DNA from: Yoonia sp. SS1-5
GTDB taxonomy: Bacteria > Pseudomonadota > Alphaproteobacteria > Rhodobacterales > Rhodobacteraceae
NCBI RefSeq assembly: GCF_038443705.2
Contig: NZ_CP151767.2
Coordinates: forward strand, 1-64,000
DNA length: 64,000 bases
Direction of reading: 5' to 3'
Positions 1 through 9,763 of the stretch are shown here, piece after piece. Every line of letters begins with the position of its first letter. Position 1 is the first letter of the stretch. The translations under genes were made by a program, and so were the position numbers. The notes beneath the pieces were generated by a model. That model made no database searches, had not been told where the DNA came from, and was given only the letters and a program-made list of their open reading frames with translations.

Positions 1-2
1 CG

Positions 3-3000
3 ATTACGGGCCGTGTGTTCATGGATAGCGACAAGGACAACCAGGATGACGGCGATGCGGCGGGCGATATGGGGATTGCAGGCGTGCCTGTTGATCTTCT
101 GGACGCTGCGGGCAATGTGATCGACAGCACGGTGACCGGTGCGGACGGGTCTTATGCCTTTACCGGGCTGGATGCGGGCACTTACGCGGTGGACTTCCCC
201 ACCGAGGTGGATGGCAAGCTGCTGGTCGAGCCCAATGTGGGGGATGACGCCACAGATAGTGACGCGACCTTGCCGGACGGAACCACCGGGCCGATCACGG
301 TGGGCATCGGGGAAACCTCCGAGAATAACGATGCCGGCGTGGCCGATCCGGGCACCGCCTCACTGGGCAATCTGGTGTTCTTTGACGCCAACGGGAATGG
401 CGTGTTTGACGTGGGCGATGACCGGGTTGCGGATGTGACGGTTGAGCTGCTGGATGCGGATGGGGCGGTGCTTGAGACGACCACCACCAATGCGACCGGC
501 AATTACGTGTTTGATGGGCTGGATGCGGGGGTCTACTCGGTCCGCTTCACCGCCCCGGATGGCACCTTGTTCACTACCCCGTCCACGGCGGCGGCAGATG
601 CGGTCGATAATGACAGCGACGCAGCTGCGGATACCGGCGAGACCGGGCCGATCACGCTTGAGATCGGCGAGGCCGAGCGGGATGTGGATGCAGGTCTTGT
701 GGCCGAGGACACGGGCGATGCGGCGATTACGGGCCGTGTGTTCATGGATAGCGACAAGGACAACCAGGATGACGGCGATGCGGCGGGCGATATGGGGATT
801 GCAGGCGTGCCTGTTGATCTTCTGGACGCTGCGGGCAATGTGATCGACAGCACGGTGACCGGTGCGGACGGGTCTTATGCCTTTACCGGGCTGGATGCGG
901 GCACTTACGCGGTGGACTTCCCCACCGAGGTGGATGGCAAGCTGCTGGTCGAGCCCAATGTGGGGGATGACGCCACGGATAGTGACGCGACCTTGCCGGA
1001 TGGAACCACCGGGCCGATCACGGTTGGGATCGGGGAAACCTCCGAGAATAACGACGCCGGCGTGGCTGATCCGGGCACCGCCTCACTGGGCAATCTGGTG
1101 TTCTTTGACACCAACGGGAATGGCGTGTTTGACGCGGGCGATGACCGGGTTGCGGATGTGACGGTTGAGCTGCTGGATGCGGATGGGGCGGTGCTTGAGA
1201 CGACCACCACCAATGCGACCGGCAATTACGTGTTTGATGGGCTGGATGCGGGGGTCTACTCGGTCCGCTTCACCGCCCCGGATGGCACCTTGTTCACTAC
1301 CCCGTCCACGGCGGCGGCAGATGCGGTCGATAATGACAGCGACGCAGCTGCGGATACCGGCGAGACCGGGCCGATCACGCTTGAGATCGGCGAGGCCGAG
1401 CGGGATGTGGATGCAGGTCTTGTGGCCGAGGACACGGGCGATGCGGCGATTACGGGCCGTGTGTTCATGGATAGCGACAAGGACAACCAGGATGACGGCG
1501 ATGCGGCGGGCGATATGGGGATTGCAGGCGTGCCTGTTGATCTTCTGGACGCTGCGGGCAATGTGATCGACAGCACGGTGACCGGTGCGGACGGGTCTTA
1601 TGCCTTTACCGGGCTGGATGCGGGCACTTACGCGGTGGACTTCCCCACCGAGGTGGATGGCAAGCTGCTGGTCGAGCCCAATGTGGGGGATGACGCCACG
1701 GATAGTGACGCGACCTTGCCGGATGGAACCACCGGGCCGATCACGGTTGGGATCGGGGAAACCTCCGAGAATAACGACGCCGGCGTGGCTGATCCGGGCA
1801 CCGCCTCACTGGGCAATCTGGTGTTCTTTGACACCAACGGGAATGGCGTGTTTGACGCGGGCGATGACCGGGTTGCGGATGTGACGGTTGAGCTGCTGGA
1901 TGCGGATGGGGCGGTGCTTGAGACGACCACCACCAATGCGACCGGCAATTACGTGTTTGATGGGCTGGATGCGGGGGTCTACTCGGTCCGCTTCACCGCC
2001 CCGGATGGCACCTTGTTCACTACCCCGTCCACGGCGGCGGCAGATGCGGTCGATAATGACAGCGACGCAGCTGCGGATACCGGCGAGACCGGGCCGATCA
2101 CGCTTGAGATCGGCGAGGCCGAGCGGGATGTGGATGCAGGTCTTGTGGCCGAGGACACGGGCGATGCGGCGATTACGGGCCGTGTGTTCATGGATAGCGA
2201 CAAGGACAACCAGGATGACGGCGATGCGGCGGGCGATATGGGGATTGCAGGCGTGCCTGTTGATCTTCTGGACGCTGCGGGCAATGTGATCGACAGCACG
2301 GTGACCGGTGCGGACGGGTCTTATGCCTTTACCGGGCTGGATGCGGGCACTTACGCGGTGGACTTCCCCACCGAGGTGGATGGCAAGCTGCTGGTCGAGC
2401 CCAATGTGGGGGATGACGCCACGGATAGTGACGCGACCTTGCCGGATGGAACCACCGGGCCGATCACGGTTGGGATCGGGGAAACCTCCGAGAATAACGA
2501 CGCCGGCGTGGCTGATCCGGGCACCGCCTCACTGGGCAATCTGGTGTTCTTTGACGCCAACGGGAATGGCGTGTTTGACGTGGGCGATGACCGGGTTGCG
2601 GATGTGACGGTTGAGCTGCTGGATGCGGATGGGGCGGTGCTTGAGACGACCACCACCAATGCGACCGGCAATTACGTGTTTGATGGGCTGGATGCGGGGG
2701 TCTACTCGGTCCGCTTCACTGCCCCGGATGGCACCTTGTTCACCACCCCGTCCACGGCGGCGGCAGATGCGGTCGATAATGACAGCGACGCGGCGACCGA
2801 TACTGGCGAGACCGGGCCGGTCACGCTTGAGATCGGCGAGGCCGAGCGGGATGTGGATGCAGGTCTTGTGGCCGAGGACACGGGCGATGCGGCGATCACG
2901 GGCCGTGTGTTCATGGATAGCGACAAGGACAACCAGGATGACGGCGATGCGGCGGGCGATATGGGGATTGCAGGCGTGCCTGTTGATCTTCTGGACGCTG

Positions 3001-6000
3001 CGGGCAATGTGATCGACAGCACGGTGACCGGTGCGGACGGGTCTTATGCCTTTACCGGGCTGGATGCGGGCACTTACGCGGTGGACTTCCCCACCGAGGT
3101 GGATGGCAAGCTGCTGGTCGAGCCCAATGTGGGGGATGACGCCACAGATAGTGACGCGACCTTGCCGGACGGAACCACCGGGCCGATCACGGTGGGCATC
3201 GGGGAAACCTCCGAGAATAACGATGCCGGCGTGGCCGATCCGGGCACCGCCTCACTGGGCAATCTGGTGTTCTTTGACGCCAACGGGAATGGCGTGTTTG
3301 ACGTGGGCGATGACCGGGTTGCGGATGTGACGGTTGAGCTGCTGGATGCGGATGGGGCGGTGCTTGAGACGACCACCACCAATGCGACTGGCAATTACGT
3401 GTTTGATGGGCTGGATGCGGGGGTCTACTCGGTCCGCTTCACTGCCCCGGATGGCACCTTGTTCACCACCCCGTCCACGGCGGCGGCAGATGCGGTCGAT
3501 AATGACAGCGACGCGGCGACCGATACTGGCGAGACCGGGCCGGTCACGCTTGAGATCGGCGAGGCCGAGCGGGATGTGGATGCAGGTCTTGTGGCCGAGG
3601 ACACGGGCGATGCGGCGATTACGGGCCGTGTGTTCATGGATAGCGACAAGGACAACCAGGATGACGGCGATGCGGCGGGCGATATGGGGATTGCAGGCGT
3701 GCCTGTTGATCTTCTGGACGCTGCGGGCAATGTGATCGACAGCACGGTGACCGGTGCGGACGGGTCTTATGCCTTTACCGGGCTGGATGCGGGCACTTAC
3801 GCGGTGGACTTCCCCACCGAGGTGGATGGCAAGCTGCTGGTCGAGCCCAATGTGGGGGATGACGCCACAGATAGTGACGCGACCTTGCCGGACGGAACCA
3901 CCGGGCCGATCACGGTGGGCATCGGGGAAACCTCCGAGAATAACGATGCCGGCGTGGCCGATCCGGGCACCGCCTCACTGGGCAATCTGGTGTTCTTTGA
4001 CGCCAACGGGAATGGCGTGTTTGACGTGGGCGATGACCGGGTTGCGGATGTGACGGTTGAGCTGCTGGATGCGGATGGGGCGGTGCTTGAGACGACCACC
4101 ACCAATGCGACCGGCAATTACGTGTTTGATGGGCTGGATGCGGGGGTCTACTCGGTCCGCTTCACCGCCCCGGATGGCACCTTGTTCACTACCCCGTCCA
4201 CGGCGGCGGCAGATGCGGTCGATAATGACAGCGACGCAGCTGCGGATACCGGCGAGACCGGGCCGATCACGCTTGAGATCGGCGAGGCCGAGCGGGATGT
4301 GGATGCAGGTCTTGTGGCCGAGGACACGGGCGATGCGGCGATTACGGGCCGTGTGTTCATGGATAGCGACAAGGACAACCAGGATGACGGCGATGCGGCG
4401 GGCGATATGGGGATTGCAGGCGTGCCTGTTGATCTTCTGGACGCTGCGGGCAATGTGATCGACAGCACGGTGACCGGTGCGGACGGGTCTTATGCCTTTA
4501 CCGGGCTGGATGCGGGCACTTACGCGGTGGACTTCCCCACCGAGGTGGATGGCAAGCTGCTGGTCGAGCCCAATGTGGGGGATGACGCCACGGATAGTGA
4601 CGCGACCTTGCCGGATGGAACCACCGGGCCGATCACGGTTGGGATCGGGGAAACCTCCGAGAATAACGACGCCGGCGTGGCTGATCCGGGCACCGCCTCA
4701 CTGGGCAATCTGGTGTTCTTTGACACCAACGGGAATGGCGTGTTTGACGCGGGCGATGACCGGGTTGCGGATGTGACGGTTGAGCTGCTGGATGCGGATG
4801 GGGCGGTGCTTGAGACGACCACCACCAATGCGACCGGCAATTACGTGTTTGATGGGCTGGATGCGGGGGTCTACTCGGTCCGCTTCACCGCCCCGGATGG
4901 CACCTTGTTCACTACCCCGTCCACGGCGGCGGCAGATGCGGTCGATAATGACAGCGACGCAGCTGCGGATACCGGCGAGACCGGGCCGATCACGCTTGAG
5001 ATCGGCGAGGCCGAGCGGGATGTGGATGCAGGTCTTGTGGCCGAGGACACGGGCGATGCGGCGATTACGGGCCGTGTGTTCATGGATAGCGACAAGGACA
5101 ACCAGGATGACGGCGATGCGGCGGGCGATATGGGGATTGCAGGCGTGCCTGTTGATCTTCTGGACGCTGCGGGCAATGTGATCGACAGCACGGTGACCGG
5201 TGCGGACGGGTCTTATGCCTTTACCGGGCTGGATGCGGGCACTTACGCGGTGGACTTCCCCACCGAGGTGGATGGCAAGCTGCTGGTCGAGCCCAATGTG
5301 GGGGATGACGCCACGGATAGTGACGCGACCTTGCCGGATGGAACCACCGGGCCGATCACGGTTGGGATCGGGGAAACCTCCGAGAATAACGACGCCGGCG
5401 TGGCTGATCCGGGCACCGCCTCACTGGGCAATCTGGTGTTCTTTGACACCAACGGGAATGGCGTGTTTGACGCGGGCGATGACCGGGTTGCGGATGTGAC
5501 GGTTGAGCTGCTGGATGCGGATGGGGCGGTGCTTGAGACGACCACCACCAATGCGACCGGCAATTACGTGTTTGATGGGCTGGATGCGGGGGTCTACTCG
5601 GTCCGCTTCACCGCCCCGGATGGCACCTTGTTCACTACCCCGTCCACGGCGGCGGCAGATGCGGTCGATAATGACAGCGACGCAGCTGCGGATACCGGCG
5701 AGACCGGGCCGATCACGCTTGAGATCGGCGAGGCCGAGCGGGATGTGGATGCAGGTCTTGTGGCCGAGGACACGGGCGATGCGGCGATTACGGGCCGTGT
5801 GTTCATGGATAGCGACAAGGACAACCAGGATGACGGCGATGCGGCGGGCGATATGGGGATTGCAGGCGTGCCTGTTGATCTTCTGGACGCTGCGGGCAAT
5901 GTGATCGACAGCACGGTGACCGGTGCGGACGGGTCTTATGCCTTTACCGGGCTGGATGCGGGCACTTACGCGGTGGACTTCCCCACCGAGGTGGATGGCA

Positions 6001-7232
6001 AGCTGCTGGTCGAGCCCAATGTGGGGGATGACGCCACGGATAGTGACGCGACCTTGCCGGATGGAACCACCGGGCCGATCACGGTTGGGATCGGGGAAAC
6101 CTCCGAGAATAACGACGCCGGCGTGGCTGATCCGGGCACCGCCTCACTGGGCAATCTGGTGTTCTTTGACGCCAACGGGAATGGCGTGTTTGACGTGGGC
6201 GATGACCGGGTTGCGGATGTGACGGTTGAGCTGCTGGATGCGGATGGGGCGGTGCTTGAGACGACCACCACCAATGCGACCGGCAATTACGTGTTTGATG
6301 GGCTGGATGCGGGGGTCTACTCGGTCCGCTTCACTGCCCCGGATGGCACCTTGTTCACCACCCCGTCCACGGCGGCGGCAGATGCGGTCGATAATGACAG
6401 CGACGCGGCGACCGATACTGGCGAGACCGGGCCGGTCACGCTTGAGATCGGCGAGGCCGAGCGGGATGTGGATGCAGGTCTTGTGGCCGAGGACACGGGC
6501 GATGCGGCGATCACGGGCCGTGTGTTCATGGATAGCGACAAGGACAACCAGGATGACGGCGATGCGGCGGGCGATATGGGGATTGCAGGCGTGCCTGTTG
6601 ATCTTCTGGACGCTGCGGGCAATGTGATCGACAGCACGGTGACCGGTGCGGACGGGTCTTATGCCTTTACCGGGCTGGATGCGGGCACTTACGCGGTGGA
6701 CTTCCCCACCGAGGTGGATGGCAAGCTGCTGGTCGAGCCCAATGTGGGGGATGACGCCACAGATAGTGACGCGACCTTGCCGGACGGAACCACCGGGCCG
6801 ATCACGGTGGGCATCGGGGAAACCTCCGAGAATAACGATGCCGGCGTGGCCGATCCGGGCACCGCCTCACTGGGCAATCTGGTGTTCTTTGACGCCAACG
6901 GGAATGGCGTGTTTGACGTGGGCGATGACCGGGTTGCGGATGTGACGGTTGAGCTGCTGGATGCGGATGGGGCGGTGCTTGAGACGACCACCACCAATGC
7001 GACTGGCAATTACGTGTTTGATGGGCTGGATGCGGGGGTCTACTCGGTCCGCTTCACTGCCCCGGATGGCACCTTGTTCACCACCCCGTCCACGGCGGCG
7101 GCAGATGCGGTCGATAATGACAGCGACGCGGCGACCGATACTGGCGAGACCGGGCCGGTCACGCTTGAGATCGGCGAGGCCGAGCGGGATGTGGATGCAG
7201 GTCTTGTGGCCGAGGACACGGGCGATGCGGCG
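3..7232 (+). repeat. Higher-order duplication: five-unit block (3615 bp) present twice
   Basis: Scoring each 723-bp unit by its diagnostic variants shows that units 1-5 (3-3617) and units 6-10 (3618-7232) have the same order of types. This includes rare markers such as gcgactggc in units 5 and 10 and gcgatcacggg at the end of units 4 and 9. Units 11-12 then resemble units 9-10, except for a different 5' part of unit 11. I infer block duplication by unequal crossing-over on top of the basic tandem repeat. Confidence 0.85.
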
Positions 7233-9763
7233 ATTACGGGCCGTGTGTTCATGGATAGCGACAAGGACAACCAGGATGACGGCGATGCGGCGGGCGATAT
7301 GGGGATTGCAGGCGTGCCTGTTGATCTTCTGGACGCTGCGGGCAATGTGATCGACAGCACGGTGACCGGTGCGGACGGGTCTTATGCCTTTACCGGGCTG
7401 GATGCGGGCACTTACGCGGTGGACTTCCCCACCGAGGTGGATGGCAAGCTGCTGGTCGAGCCCAATGTGGGGGATGACGCCACAGATAGTGACGCGACCT
7501 TGCCGGACGGAACCACCGGGCCGATCACGGTTGGGATCGGGGAAACCTCCGAGAATAACGACGCCGGCGTGGCTGATCCGGGCACCGCCTCACTGGGCAA
7601 TCTGGTGTTCTTTGACGCCAACGGGAATGGCGTGTTTGACGTGGGCGATGACCGGGTTGCGGATGTGACGGTTGAGCTGCTGGATGCGGATGGGGCGGTG
7701 CTTGAGACGACCACCACCAATGCGACCGGCAATTACGTGTTTGATGGGCTGGATGCGGGGGTCTACTCGGTCCGCTTCACTGCCCCGGATGGCACCTTGT
7801 TCACCACCCCGTCCACGGCGGCGGCAGATGCGGTCGATAATGACAGCGACGCGGCGACCGATACTGGCGAGACCGGGCCGGTCACGCTTGAGATCGGCGA
7901 GGCCGAGCGGGATGTGGATGCAGGTCTTGTGGCCGAGGACACGGGCGATGCGGCGATCACGGGCCGTGTGTTCATGGATAGCGACAAGGACAACCAGGAT
8001 GACGGCGATGCGGCGGGCGATATGGGGATTGCAGGCGTGCCTGTTGATCTTCTGGACGCTGCGGGCAATGTGATCGACAGCACGGTGACCGGTGCGGACG
8101 GGTCTTATGCCTTTACCGGGCTGGATGCGGGCACTTACGCGGTGGACTTCCCCACCGAGGTGGATGGCAAGCTGCTGGTCGAGCCCAATGTGGGGGATGA
8201 CGCCACAGATAGTGACGCGACCTTGCCGGACGGAACCACCGGGCCGATCACGGTGGGCATCGGGGAAACCTCCGAGAATAACGATGCCGGCGTGGCCGAT
8301 CCGGGCACCGCCTCACTGGGCAATCTGGTGTTCTTTGACGCCAACGGGAATGGCGTGTTTGACGTGGGCGATGACCGGGTTGCGGATGTGACGGTTGAGC
8401 TGCTGGATGCGGATGGGGCGGTGCTTGAGACGACCACCACCAATGCGACTGGCAATTACGTGTTTGATGGGCTGGATGCGGGGGTCTACTCGGTCCGCTT
8501 CACTGCCCCGGATGGCACCTTGTTCACCACCCCGTCCACGGCGGCGGCAGATGCGGTCGATAATGACAGCGACGCGGCGACCGATACTGGCGAGACCGGG
8601 CCGGTCACGCTTGAGATCGGCGAGGCCGAGCGGGATGTGGATGCAGGTCTTGTGGCCGAGGACACGGGCGATGCGGCGATTACGGGCCGTGTGTTCATGG
8701 ATAGCGACAAGGACAACCAGGATGACGGCGATGCGGCGGGCGATATGGGGATTGCAGGCGTGCCTGTTGATCTTCTGGACGCTGCGGGCAATGTGATCGA
8801 CAGCACGGTGACCGGTGCGGACGGGTCTTATGCCTTTACCGGGCTGGATGCGGGCACTTACGCGGTGGACTTCCCCACCGAGGTGGATGGCAAGCTGCTG
8901 GTCGAGCCCAATGTGGGGGATGACGCCACAGATAGTGACGCGACCTTGCCGGACGGAACCACCGGGCCGATCACGGTGGGCATCGGGGAAACCTCCGAGA
9001 ATAACGATGCCGGCGTGGCCGATCCGGGCACCGCCTCACTGGGCAATCTGGTGTTCTTTGACGCCAACGGGAATGGCGTGTTTGACGTGGGCGATGACCG
9101 GGTTGCGGATGTGACGGTTGAGCTGCTGGATGCGGATGGGGCGGTGCTTGAGACGACCACCACCAATGCGACCGGCAATTACGTGTTTGATGGGCTGGAT
9201 GCGGGGGTCTACTCGGTCCGCTTCACCGCCCCGGATGGCACCTTGTTCACTACCCCGTCCACGGCGGCGGCAGATGCGGTCGATAATGACAGCGACGCAG
9301 CTGCGGATACCGGCGAGACCGGGCCGATCACGCTTGAGATCGGCGAGGCCGAGCGGGATGTGGATGCAGGTCTTGTGGCCGAGGACACGGGCGATGCGGC
9401 GATTACGGGCCGTGTGTTCATGGATAGCGACAAGGACAACCAGGATGACGGCGATGCGGCGGGCGATATGGGGATTGCAGGCGTGCCTGTTGATCTTCTG
9501 GACGCTGCGGGCAATGTGATCGACAGCACGGTGACCGGTGCGGACGGGTCTTATGCCTTTACCGGGCTGGATGCGGGCACTTACGCGGTGGACTTCCCCA
9601 CCGAGGTGGATGGCAAGCTGCTGGTCGAGCCCAATGTGGGGGATGACGCCACAGATAGTGACGCGACCTTGCCGGACGGAACCACCGGGCCGATCACGGT
9701 GGGCATCGGGGAAACCTCCGAGAATAACGATGCCGGCGTGGCCGATCCGGGCACCGCCTCACT
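3..9763 (+). repeat. 13.5 tandem copies of a 723-bp unit
   Basis: Units begin at 3, 726, 1449, 2172, 2895, 3618, 4341, 5064, 5787, 6510, 7233, 7956, 8679 and 9402. The last is a half unit that departs from the repeat at 9764. The period is exactly 723 bp (241 codons). Differences between units are few and fall into discrete sequence types, for example cacagatag versus cacggatag, DANGNGVFDVGDD versus DTNGNGVFDAGDD, and AAADTGETGPI versus AATDTGETGPV. The array continues upstream of the window. Such an array is prone to copy-number change and to assembly collapse. Confidence 0.97.

Noticed and set aside
3..9763. CRISPR-like reading of the repeat array
   Set aside because: Units are 723 bp with no spacers and form one continuous coding frame.
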